DNA of 64,000 nt from Gaeumannomyces sp. JS-464 (GCA_002197995.1 NGZR01000004.1:248001-312000), one strand, 5' to 3'. Numbered from the stretch's first letter, positions 10,491 through 22,339 are shown. Notes: a model not told the origin generated them from the sequence alone. A program made the numbers and translations.

Positions 10491-13400
10491 TCATACTCCC
10501 TCGTCACCCTTTGCGTCCTTCTCCTCCCCCGCCCCTTCTCCGTCCTCCGTAACCTCCTCTGTACCCTTCTTCGGCCGAATGTTCACACCGTCGCCATCCC
10601 ATTCCTCGTCCCACAACGGCCACTTGTCATGCTCCAGCCACTCCTCGAACGGCGTGCAGATGCCAACCCTTTCCCGAAACCTCCTGATTCTGTCCACCGC
10701 CGACGCATTTTCAGATCTCATCTGCTTCACGGCGCGAATCACTCCTTGCTGAACATCAAGGGGAATGTCCGCTTCCGTCTTCCCCCCTGGCCGGCCATCC
10801 CTCAGACTGCTTTCCGCGATTTCTACCAAACGCACCAAATTTTTATCCGGCTTGCTTCCGGGAGCTACCGGATAGACGTTTGGGGTTTGGAAAACCCCAC
10901 CGTTCCCGTTTCTGGGTGGAACGATAACTGCGATTAATTTGCCACATTCAAATCGACTGTTCGTCATCTCCAAAGCTTGGTTGAGCTCATTCATCTTAGC
11001 AAGATCTCCAAGCCCGCAGAGCTGGATGGAGCTGGCGAGCAGTGCCGCTACCGGGTAGGCGATTATCAATTCCGTAGTGGCCAACTTCCACGGGGGGGAA
11101 GGTTTCACTGACTTTCCATAGACGGCGTATCGTCCCATGCACCCGAATCCAATTCGTCCATCGTCCGCAAGAACGGCAACGTGGACCTCCTCTTTAAGGC
11201 TGCATCCTCGGGAAAGGAAAAGGGATACCAGCTGTAAAAGCTCTTGCGGAATCCCCCCGGTATTGTGAACCAATGGCCAGGCCCATATCGACTGTATCAA
11301 CTCTTTAAAAGCGGTGGTGTGTGCCATCATCTCGACGCCAGGGACGTCCAGTGATAGTTGGCAGGGCCCATTCCAGGCCAAAGATGCCCCCAAACCCAAA
11401 AGGTTTTCTATCGCCGACAGCCGAAAGCTATAAGGCCGATATTTGAATTCGGGAGGGAAAGAGCAGCCATAAATAAGGAGTTCCGATATTGTGTCTTCGT
11501 CAACATTCCGGCTCGTAACGGCCTTCGAAATCTCGCGCCAAATCTCGTCGTCGCCCAACCAATTTGTAACTACGGCCATCTGGAGGAGAAACTCGTGCTG
11601 ACGTCGCACGGTTGCCTGAGAACCCATGCGCCAGGACCTATCCGATTGCTCCACTAACTGGAAGCAATGGCCTGGAACGACGGTATGGCTTCTGATATAA
11701 CCCGTGTTGAAGAGCTGCTCGCAAAAACGCAGCAGTTGCGATCTCATGGGACGTGTTGAGTCGCCGCTTTCATGCGCGCCTTCGCGTAGTAGAGCTAGCA
11801 TGAATAGAAAGTCCTGAAGTTCAGATTTCAGCGAGATTCGGTCACCAAAAACGATGCTTTCTCGCATGGTAAGACTTCGAGCTAGCCTGGATTCGATCCA
11901 CTTGTAGCCTGGAAGAGTGCCGGGGAAGCTGCCGCAGCCAAGGATGCGCTGCCCTGCCTCTGTGTCCGTGAGGAAGTCCCTTGCGGTTCGGTGCAGGAAA
12001 GATACATTTGACCACATGTACGGTATTAACATATCGTACTCGTCACCGTGCCAAGGCAAAAGGTGGCAGTTCCTGATCAACTCCCGAAATTCGCCGACCT
12101 CTGCTGTGTCAAAGGGTGACGAACAGACTAAAAGTCCAGCACCTGCAGTTTCGATGTCGCGTTTCGTGGCTTCGCAAGCACTTATCAAGGAGGCTGCTGG
12201 AACAATCCCTTTGGTTTCGAACGCGAAGAGCCGTGCTGAAATTGTGGGTGTTGTTGCGACCATGAACGCGAAGATACTATTTACAGTTGGCCCATCGTTA
12301 AGGCAAGTTGGAAGTATGAGCCGGCGCGGTTTTTGATAGGAACGCTTTCGGCATTCATTCTTGCCCACATATCCGCGTACAGATCTTCAAGATCTGTAGG
12401 CAGATTCCTGATCCGGTGCTCTAGATCCTCGACCGTCTCGCCCTGGTGGATGGCTTTGGTGACCGCTTTGACTGTGAGACACAGCCAAAGAAATACCCCC
12501 TCGGTTCTACCAAGGAGTCACTCACGAACGAGCCAATCGCGAAAGTTCATCGCAACTCGGCGGCGACTTGTCGTAGAAAAAGGACGAAACGCGGTGATTT
12601 TTTCCAGTCGTGGCAGAGGATGGTGTTGTGATAGTCGGTTGGGACCTCGATGTTGTCCACGCCGTACTTTTCCAAGTCGGGAAGATTGACCTGTTCGAGC
12701 CGAAGCTGGGGAAAGGAGCACAGCCTTTTTAAAAGAAGAGGCTCGCGACGTGAGCCCAGACACATTTTGAGCTTCTGGGTCTGTGGATCCAACTGCCTAA
12801 GCTCCTCGATGCTGTCAAGTAGCCGCAATGTACCGTCCTTGGGAAGCACCTCGTCAAGACCGTCGAGAAACATGGCAATCGGCCTGGGTAGTGACTCAGC
12901 ACCTCATGTAAGGCCTGCAGTAGCTCTTCGAACGACCAGTCCGTTTCGTGGTCCTTGTTCAGTGCGGCAGCGAACTTGGTTCCTTGGAGAAGCTGGTCCG
13001 TAAATTCTGTCTCCTCGAATAGAAGCTGGTGAAGTAACGAACATAGCATTCCTCTGATGCTCTGCTGCATCTCTGTTCCGGGGCGCCAGAAAAAGTGGGA
13101 CACAAGCACCACGCCAGGCTTCCAGAGGTCCAGAAATGTTTTCGTGCGGTCGTGGTTGAGAAGGTATTTCATCAGCGTTGTCTTCCCTGAGCCGGGCTTG
13201 CCACTGATCCAGTATGCCGGCTCGGTGGATCGAAGCCAGTCGGAAAACCTGTCCCAGGATATGTTTGCACGCGACATGCCTCCCTTGTTGTATTCTTGGC
13301 CCGGTGTCTCCGTGCTGTCACTGGAGCTGTCACTGGAGCTGTCACTGGAGCTGTCACTGGAGCTGTCACTGGAGCTGTCACTGGAGCTGTCGCCATCACT

Positions 13401-14356
13401 CCCGTCGCGCAGCACCCAGGAGAAGGTGCCAGAGTGCGAGGGCGTGACTTGGTTCCGGCGCGCGTTCATGCGATCGAACTTGAGACTTCGCAAAAGCCGT
13501 TCCCTTTTGGACGCGAGCCCGGCCTTGTCATCCCGTTGTGCCGCGCTCCGAGCCACAAGGTTGATGTCGTTTCTTAAAGACGCTTCGAGCTGGCCGGACT
13601 TTTCGGTGACGTGATCTTTAACCGCCTTTTCGCTTTTAGCTGTCTCCGCGGCAATGTGGGTTTTCGTATGGGCAGCCTCGGTGGCTACAAGTTTGGAGAT
13701 GTCGATCTTCCCGTTGCGATACTCGTGGATGAGCAGCTTCAAGTTTGCGTCAAGGGACGATAGGTCGCTATTCGTCTTCTCCAATCTTTCACTGTCTATG
13801 GTCAACATTTTACTTCCTACACTTGGTGAAGAAAACGGTGCCAAGGTCTGAAGAGAAGAACTTACTCTATCCTGGCCAGGAGACTCGTCTGCAGAAGACC
13901 TTGTGCATCCTTTAGCTTGACCTCAAGTCTTTCCAATCGCCTTTTCCGCCATGTCGTTTTTGCCGTGATTTTTAGAGTCGCCACCAGCTTCGTCCTCGTC
14001 GGATGCCCGTTGAGAAAGTTGATCTCTTCACGCAAATCGCGCGCAGCACCCTGGCACTTATCGGCTAGCTCTGATAGCTGCCTGTCTAGCGGGTTGGTCC
14101 TTGCCAGGCTTGTCCGTGTTGAGGTAGAAGCCGTGGAGGAGGAGGAGGCTGCGGATATAGTTGTCATCGATGCCGTTGCCCCACGGATTCGACTTGAAAT
14201 GTTCTCGAAGGCGCTCGCGTTTTTCGTTAGAGCGGGGTCGAGGGCACCGTCTCTGTACACTTGTTTGGCGACCCTGATTGTGTTGAGTCCGACTTCGATG
14301 ACCTGCAAAATGTTGCAAGCAAGACCCAGAGCCGCGACCGGCTCCAGGCCTGACAT
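10491..14356 (-). CDS. NACHT-domain STAND (NLR-like) protein
   Basis: The start (ATG 14354-14356) begins MSGLEPVAALGLACNILQV, the typical opening of a fungal STAND N-terminal helical domain. A short intron with GTAAGT donor at about 13862 leads to a linker with an SSDS repeat, then the NACHT domain: P-loop WISGKPGSGKTTLMKYL (intact GKT) at about 13170-13215, RPGTEMQQSIRGMLCSLLHQLL, Walker B FLDGLDE at about 12850-12873, and the winged-helix part EGVFLWLCLTVKAVTK. The C-terminal 550 or so residues have no ankyrin, WD40 or TPR repeats that I recognise and end in an acidic tail. Frames change near 13810-13862 (probable intron), 12890, 12550 and 12290, with an in-frame TGA near 12520. These are either assembly indels or decay. 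The stop is at 10491, under 100 bp from the next NLR. Confidence 0.75.
13315..13386 (-). repeat. 12-bp minisatellite, six copies, coding an SSDS linker
   Basis: The plus-strand unit CTGTCACTGGAG is repeated six times without change and followed by a partial copy. In the NLR frame it encodes a Ser/Asp linker between the N-terminal domain and NACHT. Each step adds four residues, so copy-number change keeps the frame. Confidence 0.9.
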
Positions 14357-15446
14357 TTCCGCTGTCGAGCCTGTCTCCTGCGGCTTCGAGTATGGTTTGC
14401 GTGTGTCTGTATTGTCTTCCAAAGAGGCGGGGGAGATGCGTCGGTCTTTTCTTGGAGCACAAGGCAGAAATGGCGGGCTGTTGTTGTCCGACAATGGGCA
14501 ATCTGCAGGCTGTCTCGTGACATGGGAATGCATCCAATCCGGCTGCCCCGTGCCGCCATGCTACGCCACTAAGGCTTCGGGGATGGGGGGCAAGCAATTA
14601 GACTGGTGCCAAAGTGCAGATAGCTGCACTGGCGAAGACACGGAGGCCATGGCAGAGCAGTGTCCGTGTTTTCTAGAGGAGCCCGGTCCAGAGGGCAATC
14701 TAGTTGTCCAACGGTCGACTTGCAACCAAATATTGGGTACGGCTGACTGGAGCAGCACGGAGATATTGGTATACCATAGAGACACCTCCCAGGTACTTGC
14801 CAGCCTCACTGGCAGGCAAAGCTACATTGTGACGATCCAGACAAGCTCCGTTCATATGAAATGCCTTGTAGAGCATGAAGATGACGTTGCCGTCTACTTT
14901 ACTATGTTGTTTGAGGAGGGTCTTCTTGACGTTTTGCGGCTGCCAGCGACGAGAGTCTCGCCAATTGCCTCCTTTTTATCGTTGGTTGCCGCCTTTTAAC
15001 GACTGTTCTCGGGCGGGCCTCATGCCTACCTGGGTTGCCACACATGGCAGGCTTGAGTGGGATATTGTTGTCCACTCAGGCGACTGGGTCAACATGATCG
15101 ATATGCCCATGTTTTTAGTTATGCTTCTGATAGGTTAGAGCAAGCAGGCTCCCAAGCAAAAGGAAATACCGCTATGGGGCTACAAGGGTATATAAACCGG
15201 CAGTTCTCGACGTTTTCTAGGTGGCTTCTCGAACCCATATCATCAGATCCAAACCAGCTTTCTTATGACTGATTCCATTGCTGGAACCCCTGATCATATG
15301 GCAGAAAGTACAGGTTTAAACCTTGCTCCTCAGCATAAACCACAAACTTTCCGTCCCACCGGCATCTCAGGGTCCCTAATAGGTATCTTGCTGTCAACCT
15401 AGGTAGTTAGTAGCTGCCTACTAAGAATATTCAACACCCTCGCATC
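14357..15446. other. intergenic between the second NLR and the small secreted protein
   Basis: This is a divergent upstream region of about 1.1 kb: NLR promoter on the left, secreted-protein promoter with a TATA box on the right. The long plus-strand frame 13917-14999 is an antisense shadow of the NLR that runs on by chance. No other gene is supported. Confidence 0.45.
15189..15196 (+). promoter_or_regulatory. TATA box upstream of the small secreted protein gene
   Basis: TATATAAA in GGGTATATAAACCGG lies about 250 bp upstream of the ATG at 15447. It is the only strong TATA match in this intergenic region and is on the right strand. Confidence 0.45.
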
Positions 15447-15780
15447 ATGCGTCCCCAAATCGCCGCCGTCCTTGCCGCCCTCACGGCCAGCTGTGCCGCC
15501 GACAGGCTGACCGTCAAAAGAGAGTGTCCCCTGATCCGTTGCACCGGGGGCGACGGCGTCTTCAAAACAGACCACGGCGAGTTTCCAGTTGATGCCAGCG
15601 ACGGCTGCCGAAGCACGCTAGTGCCGCGCATGGAAGTGCTGTGTCGATTGGCGAAACCTCCGCGGCCACTTCGAGTTCGAAGGCCAGGACAAACACCGCC
15701 TTAAAGGAAGGGAAATCCGTGGATGTGACGGCAGTGGGATCATGTGCTCCAGAACGCTCTTCGTGGAGGGCAACTACTGA
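15447..15780 (+). CDS. small secreted cysteine-rich protein (effector-like candidate)
   Basis: The ATG at 15447 starts MRPQIAAVLAALTASCAAD, a compact signal peptide, followed by LTVKR, a possible Kex2 dibasic site. The first frame gives ECPLIRC and DGCRS. Near 15625 coding potential moves to the next frame, with KCCVDWRNLRGHFEFEGQ and then a GCDG...MCS segment, ending FVEGNY and TGA at 15778-15780. After signal removal there are about seven cysteines in some 90 residues, with a CC pair. A single-base indel or a small unrecognised intron explains the frame change; the same lesion type occurs in core genes nearby. I recognise no family. Secretion, size and cysteine content fit fungal effectors or antimicrobial proteins. 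It is convergent with mrc1, 257 bp apart. Confidence 0.6.
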
Positions 15781-16037
15781 GCGTTGGAAATTTAAACGGA
15801 AGTGAATCTTGTGCACATTCGGCAAACGAGTGTCATCGGGGCGGTTCAAAATTGATATCATAACTTAGAATCTGGGCTGCCCTTGGCTAAACAAATCACC
15901 TACCCAGATCATATCCTGACATGATTGTAAGACCTGCGCGCATGCTGATGCTGTTATAGTATCATCTCCAAATAAACGCCAGTCAACCAGACAAAAAACG
16001 CCCTCTTACCCCAATGCCACAGAAACAATACCAGAAA

Positions 16038-19000
16038 TCACTCAAACTTGCCAGCCGAAAACAGCCCGCCTACCACCTTGCTCCTCCCCTCGGCGCCCTT
16101 CCACTTCCTCTCCTCGCGCCGCCGCTCCTTCTCCGCCAACGCCGCGAGCCGCTCCGTCTCGCGCGCAAAGTAGTTGATGCCCGACCGCTTGCTCGCGTTC
16201 TTCTTGATCTTGGCGTCCTCCCCGAACCCGGCCCCGCCACCACCACCGGCAGCCGCGGCGGCAGGGCCACTGGTGACGCCAGTAGAAGACGCCGTCGACG
16301 AGGACATGGAGGCGACCGAGTTGCTCGTCGCGCGCCGCAGCAGCGCCGGTACCTTGAACGAGCCCGAGCCGCCGCCGCCGCCCGCCATGACGAACGCGGC
16401 CCTCGATCCCGAGCCCGTCCGCCTGAGGCCGCCGTTGCCGCCAGCAGCCGAGGCGTCGCTGGTGGAAGACCCCGAGCGTTTGAGGCTGATGCGGTCCACC
16501 ACGGCCACGGCCGCGCGGCGTCGCGGGTTGTGGTTCTCCTTGTTGCTGCTCTCGACTGCCCTGTCCTCTCCTTCACTATCGGAGCCGACATCAGTCGCCG
16601 AGATCATGGAGCTCATCGATTTCTGGTCCTCGAGTAGGTTTGATAGCGACTCGCGGATCTCGCCTAGGTTCGACGGCTTCTTGCTGTCTAGAGTGCGGCG
16701 CTGGGGTCTAGAGAGGCGAGGAGGGGGCGCCATTGGTTGCTGTTGCTTTGGCTGGCTGTCGGGGATAGACTCGTCTGCAGCCTCCTGGCTGTCCTCCTCC
16801 GACGACTCCGGCCTCGATGGCTGCATGACAAGGAGGTCGTCCATGTCCTCGTCATCGCTGCCGCGATCCTCGATGGTGCGCATAAATGCCGATGTGCGCG
16901 GGTTCTCAGCCACCTTGGACACGCGCTCATCGGCAAAGAGGGCCTTTTGCATCTTGGCAAACTGCCTCCGCTTCATGCGCCTGCGGGCTTCGCCTCCATC
17001 GTCGTCATCCGACAGGTCGTAGTCGTTGCCGCGCTTGCGTCGGAGCATACCTGTTGTGATGTCGCGGAAGAGCTTCTCGACCTGCTTCTCATCGCTAGCC
17101 CGCTCGCGGTCCGCATAGAGGGCGGCGATCTTGGCCTTGTCCGACTCGCTGACGCCCGTCTTATCGTCAATCATGCCCTCGACGTCCTGGCCGTCGTCAT
17201 CGCTATCCTCACCGTCGGCGCCGCCCAGGCCGGCGTACTCGTCTTCGGACTCCTCAGCCTGCTCCTCGAACATCTCCTTGGCCTTGCTCTTCTTCCTATC
17301 AAACTCCTCTTGCTGCTTGAGCCACTTCGCTTTGACGGCCGCCTTGTTCAGAACGTCAAACGCGTCCGCAACGATAGCGGTAGACTCTTCCGCATCATCC
17401 ATGGGCTCATCGTCGCCGCCCTCGGGAACGGCAGCCTTGCGGCGGAGCTTGCCCTTGCGAACCAGGGGCGAGCTTTGGATCACGGTTTCGGGCTGGGTAG
17501 GGTCTACCACCGCCGAAGGGGCAGGAGTCTCTCTGTCATCTTCGATGAAGCGCCTTTTCAGAGGCGAGCGATGCTGGAAACCTTCGTCCTGGGTGGGCTC
17601 CAGCCAGTCGGACTGCTGTGTGGCAGTGGCAAAAACGTCGTCCCGCATCAAGCTGTCAAGACCGTGAGCCTGCGACTGGGCAAAGTTCAGCTGCACGCCT
17701 TGCGAATCGTCGCCACCCACTTGCGTCATCTGTGTGGGCTGGCTGTTCAGGATTAGGTCGTCGTGCTGCGACTGCGAGAGGTTCGGACCATGGAAGTCCT
17801 CGTATGTTGGCATCGGCTGCGAGGGCGATCCTGCAGCAAGGTTGGCCTGGCTGTCATCCATGGTGCCGGCGAAGATCTGAGTCAGGCCGAGGCCTGCCGA
17901 CTCACCCATCTTCACCGGAAGGCCTGGGATGAAGGTCTTGGTGGCCGAACGCAGGACGGATGTGGGCTCTTGTGGTGACTGCCGTTCCCTGGTAGATGGG
18001 GACTTTAACATGGCGGCTTTGGGTCGTGGCGTGGCCTCTACAGCGTGGGGCTTCGGTGTTGAGGCGGTTTCGTTGTCGCTGTCATCTTCATCGTCCGAGA
18101 TGACAGTGACTTGTTTCTTGACGCGGCGCGACTTTGGTTTGGTCAGTCGCACGCCACCATCCTCGTCGGCATCGTCGTCCTCGGACTCCGGATCGGCGGA
18201 TTCGTCTGCTGAGCCCGCCTGCTCGTCGACCAAGCCGTCCTCCTGATCCTCCTCCTTCTCCCCGCCATCGTCCATCATGGCGTCCTCGTCTTCGGAACCA
18301 GACAGCTCGATTTCGGCCACCTCTTGCTCCTCACCGTCCTGGTAGTCGCCGTCCTCGCCGTCGTCACTATCGTCCCAGGCGAGGGGTCGACGACACCGGA
18401 ATCCTTCTTCTCCTTCTTGGTCTCCTCCTTCTCACGCAGCATGATCTCTTCAGCTTCACGCCTGGCACGCCCCACAATGTCTTCGATATCCTTGAGCTCT
18501 TGTTCGCGCTCCTCCTCTGTCTGCACGTGCACGCCTTTGGCACGCAGCGCCTCCAGCCGCCGTTCCCGCTCGAGTCGCGCTTGCTCACGCGCACGCCGGT
18601 GCAGGCTTGCCTGGAGCTCGCCCGCCGTCATGGCGTTGTCCGCCGACTGCTTCATGCCCCGGCGACCCGCCGCCACACCGTCTTTGCCATCAGAGCCGCC
18701 TCCGATCTGAGCGAGGACGCGCAGCGCGTGGAGGGACTGGTTGGTCTCCTGGCGACGGGCGGGTACGCGGTCAAAGAGAGCATCGAGCTTACTCTTCTGC
18801 GCAACTACTAGCTGCTCCTCATCGTCGTCGATTGCGACCATGTTGGCCTGGACAGCAGGCAGGGCAACCCTGAACTGGCGGCGCTTGAGCACAGGCTCTT
18901 CGTTCTCAAGGTCGGCAGCCGTGGCCTTGCCTTTACCCTTATCCAGCTTCGAGAAACGAACCTCGGCCACCCCACCGGCCTCAGACTGCGCACTCTCGGT

Positions 19001-20114
19001 CACCTGGGCAGCCACATCGGCCTTGGGCTCAGCATCGTCCTTCTGGATCGTGGGAGGAGAACTCGGAGGCGTGTCGTCTTCCTTCATCTCAGCGTCCGTG
19101 TGGTGAACCGAAACCGGAGACGAGGGGCGGCTGGAGTTGGCCGGAGCAGCGGCGGGCTTTTCCGGGACCGATGCGGCGCCGGCGGGTTTGAAGTTGAAGC
19201 GTTCAAAGAGCGAGGCCTTGGTGACCTTTGTCTTGGTCTTGGCCTCGTGCGCCAGCTGCAGGTTCCTGTTGAGCCGCTGCGTCTCGCGGTGCATTTCCTC
19301 CAGCGCCTTTTTGCTGGCCTTGCGTGCCGAGGGGCGGCTCTGGGCATCCTGAGTGAACTTCTGACCGCCCTCGTCGTCAGTGAGGCCGTCGTCTTCCTCG
19401 TCATTGATGAAGTTGTCAGCAGCAGCAGGCTCTCTGCCCTTCTCTTCCGCATCTCTCCTGCTCCTCTCCTCGGCCTCACGAACACGTTTCTCGCGCAACT
19501 CGAGCAGACGCGCTCGGAAGCGCTTGCTCTTGGTGGGATCCTCCGGTAGCTCGCCCTCATCACCGGAACCCAATGGAGACCCAGCTGCAAGTGACGCTGC
19601 CCTTTCTTTTGAGGGCGTCACGAACATTGCCGGGGATGAAGCGGCCGGGCTTGCGGGGCTCCGTTGCCTGGTCGGCGTCTGAGCCTTTGCGGGCCTCTGC
19701 CGCCTTGGGTGTCGAGTCATGACTTCGTCTTCCTCGTCATCTTCATCGTCGGCTTGCTCGGTAGTATGCGTGTCAACTTCGGGTGTTGATCTGCTGGCGG
19801 GCTGTGCAGGCGTGCGGGTGTCTTTGGGAGAGGCCTCGGCGGCCTGCATGCGAGCTGCCAGGCGCCCTCGGGGGCGGAGGATGTCCTCGTTGTCGCTGTC
19901 ACTGCTGTCGGCCCGAGGTGTCGGGCTTTTGCTGACGGCTCTTGCTGGCCTAGTCGCGGGCCTAAAAAGTCTGGTGGTTCCGCTGGACTCTTCGTCTGAG
20001 CTGTCGATGGCTGCGAGCATCTTCCGTAGCTTCGATCTGGGGGTGAGTTGTGGTGAGTTGGAGTTGGAGCGTCTCGCCGAAGACGGCCGGCGATGGCGAC
20101 CGCGATGAAGCCAT
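16038..20114 (-). CDS. mrc1: Mrc1 (Claspin-like) DNA replication checkpoint mediator
   Basis: Mrc1 travels with the replication fork, couples Cdc45-MCM to polymerase epsilon and relays Mec1 signals to Rad53. The protein (about 1,350 residues) starts at ATG 20112-20114 with MASSRSPSPA and has the family layout: a short basic N-terminus (SPQLTPRSKLRKMLAAID), a long acidic and basic low-complexity body with many SQ/TQ sites, the MRC1 domain in the middle (LAWDDSDDGEDG near 18350, then the KLFRDITTGMLRRKRG region), and the conserved end INYFARETERLAALAEKERR...VVGGLFSAGKFE. SQ/TQ pairs such as TQSQ and NSQPTQMTQ around 17600-17850 are probable checkpoint-kinase sites. Two frame changes (about 20085 and 18370, the latter in a CCCC run) break the frame; single-base indels are the simplest cause. 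No intron is needed. Confidence 0.9.
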
Positions 20115-20729
20115 TGTCGTGGGGTATTAGAGAAATTAGGAAGAGATATCGTTGGGTATTGTTATCCGATGCGTATTATTTCGTGAGAGATGCTGGAAAT
20201 GCTGGTTCGAGAAGTTGGTAAGGTTGAATGGGGCCCAAAGCGTTGGCTGGGAGAATGATGGAGAGCAAGGTCGGAGCTTTTGAAGTGGAGGGGCGCACGA
20301 GCTCTTAGGTTTGGGGACGCGTTCCCGACGCGGATCGCGTCGCCGCAAATCAAAATCCCTGCAAGTGCGACGCGAACCCGCGACCACTCCACTGACGTCG
20401 CCCCTCAGACCCCCTGTCACCCCACGGCCAGCATGCCAGAACCAATTAAGCCCCTGCTGGGCTCATGAAATCTGCCAACGCCTTCCACAGCATCAGCACC
20501 ATCGACAAAACACCAGATGGCAGAAGTTAAGGTGGACTTCCTGGAGACCTATCGGGGGAATTACTAAAAGACAGGGTCTGGAAATTCAAATCCATTTATT
20601 CTGTTTCGTCTCTACGCTCGTCTACTCACAAGCAACTCCCGCCGCCCTTTCGAATCTCCTCTCATCCAGCTTCGGACAGCATGCCAGCTCACTTCTCCGA
20701 CCTCCCCTTGCTCGTCGGCGCCGCCCACT
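20115..20729. other. intergenic between mrc1 and the P450
   Basis: This is the mrc1 upstream region (right of 20114) and the 3' flank of the P450 gene, both on the minus strand. The plus-strand frame 20311-20904 runs into P450 antisense and has no domain. No gene is recognised. Confidence 0.45.
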
Positions 20730-22339
20730 CTACGCGCGTCTCTTAAATCCAATCTTCAGCGCGAGCGGCTTCCTCAGGAACCCTTCGCGGGTTTCCATCG
20801 GGCCCTGCCTCAGCACCACGTCGTACCGGCGCGCCCACGCGGCCACGATGAGCTTAAGCTCCATCTCGGCGATATTGCGCCCGATGCACGCGCGCGGCCC
20901 ATAACTGAACGGGATGAAGGCGTTCTTCTGCCGCTCCGTGACCACGCCGTCGGCCCACCTCTCAGGCCTGAACTCGTCCGCGTCCGCGCCCCAGATCTCG
21001 ACCGAGTGGTGCACGCTATACGTCGGCACGCTGAGCACCGTGCCCGGCGGGAAGAAGCGCCCGCAGATCTCGACGCCGGGCGAGTCGGGCGGCACCATGC
21101 GCGGCAGGCCGATGCCCGAGGTCGAGTGGTGGCGCATCGTCTCGTTGACAACGGCTTGCAGGTACGGCAGGTCGCGCACCTGCTCGAAGGTCGGCACGGC
21201 CACGTCGCCGGGGATCGCGGCGTCCAGCTCGGCGCGCAGCTTGGGCAGCACATGCGGCGTGCGCACGACGTGGTACAGCAGCGCGCAGCTCGTGTTGGAC
21301 GTCGTGTCGGACCCCGCGATCAGCTGCGTCAGCGCCTCGGCCGTGAGCTCCTCGCGGCCCAGCGGCTCGCCCTTGTCGTCGCGGCCCTCCATCAGCCGCG
21401 CCAACAGGTCCTTGCGCTCCGCGGGAGGGGGTTGTCGAGCCGCCGCCGCACTTGCGCGATGGCGATGCCGCCAGCGATTTGACGGCCTCGAGACCTTTGC
21501 TGAAGAAGGGGTCCGGGATGTATTTGGCCAGAGGCAGGATCTGCGGCATGCACCCCAGCGCGGCGGAGACCTCGCCGCGCCGGTTGAGGATCTCGACGGC
21601 GGGCGCGTACACGGGCTCGCTGTCGGGAGACTCGCGCAGCTCGGCCACGTCGGCGCCCGCGCGGAGCATGCCCAGCGGCGCGCCGAAGGCCAGGTCGCCG
21701 ATGACGTCGAAGGCGATGTAGTTGAACCAGTGCAGGCAGTCGACGTGGCAGCTGCCGTCCTGCGAGCCTCCAGCCGCCGCCGCCTTTGCCGCCATCTCGT
21801 CCCAGCGCTGCACAAACAGCTCGAGGTTGCCGTGGATGTAGGGCTCGAACTGACCCACTGACTTGGCGCTGAAGGTGTGCGAGACGATCTTGCGCTTGCG
21901 CGTGTGCTCGGCCCGGGACCGCGTGCTAAAGAGCCCGCGCCGGATCGAGACGAAGGCGTCGTAAAAGTCGCTAAAGAGCCCCCCATTGGCGCGTTAAAAC
22001 TCCGAACCGGCCAAACTACAGGGAGTAGAAAGCAAACTTACGCCTTCAAAAACGCGTTTCCATGGCCGTAGATCGCCTGGATCGCATTGTCGTCGTTGAT
22101 GCTGATGTGGTTCGCTGCACCCTCATAACCTTGCCGTACTTTTTGTGCGCCTCGTGCACAATCTCGTACCGCCGCCCGCGCCGCGCCGCCAGGAACAGCC
22201 AGGCGTCGGAGAAGTGCGCGAGCAGGGGGCCGGGGATGTCCCGGAAGCGGCCGTACGTGAAGAGGCACGGATACGCAAAGTAGACCACGACGCCGACGAG
22301 CGCCACCCACGGCGACAGGACGTACTCGGCTATGGTCAT
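20730..22339 (-). CDS. cytochrome P450, CYP53-like (benzoate 4-monooxygenase family)
   Basis: Exon 1 is 22042-22339, a 71-bp intron (GTAAGT...TTTAG) is 21971-22041 and exon 2 is 20730-21970, together about 512 residues, the usual CYP53 length. An N-terminal membrane anchor ([19 protein letters not shown]) targets the ER. P450 marks are all present: I-helix [10 protein letters not shown]-helix ETMR, PERW, and the heme loop [10 protein letters not shown]. The segments [36 protein letters not shown] and [15 protein letters not shown] are characteristic of fungal benzoate para-hydroxylases, which convert benzoate to 4-hydroxybenzoate for entry into the beta-ketoadipate route and also detoxify plant phenolics. 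Frame changes near 22095, 21480 and 21430 interrupt the reading frame; all catalytic motifs survive. Confidence 0.85.

Noticed and set aside
13917..14999. 360-codon plus-strand frame
   Set aside because: It is antisense to the NLR N-terminal domain for most of its length and has no recognisable domain beyond it.
16174..17756. Plus-strand frames of 282 and 339 codons
   Set aside because: They are mirror frames of the acidic low-complexity part of mrc1.
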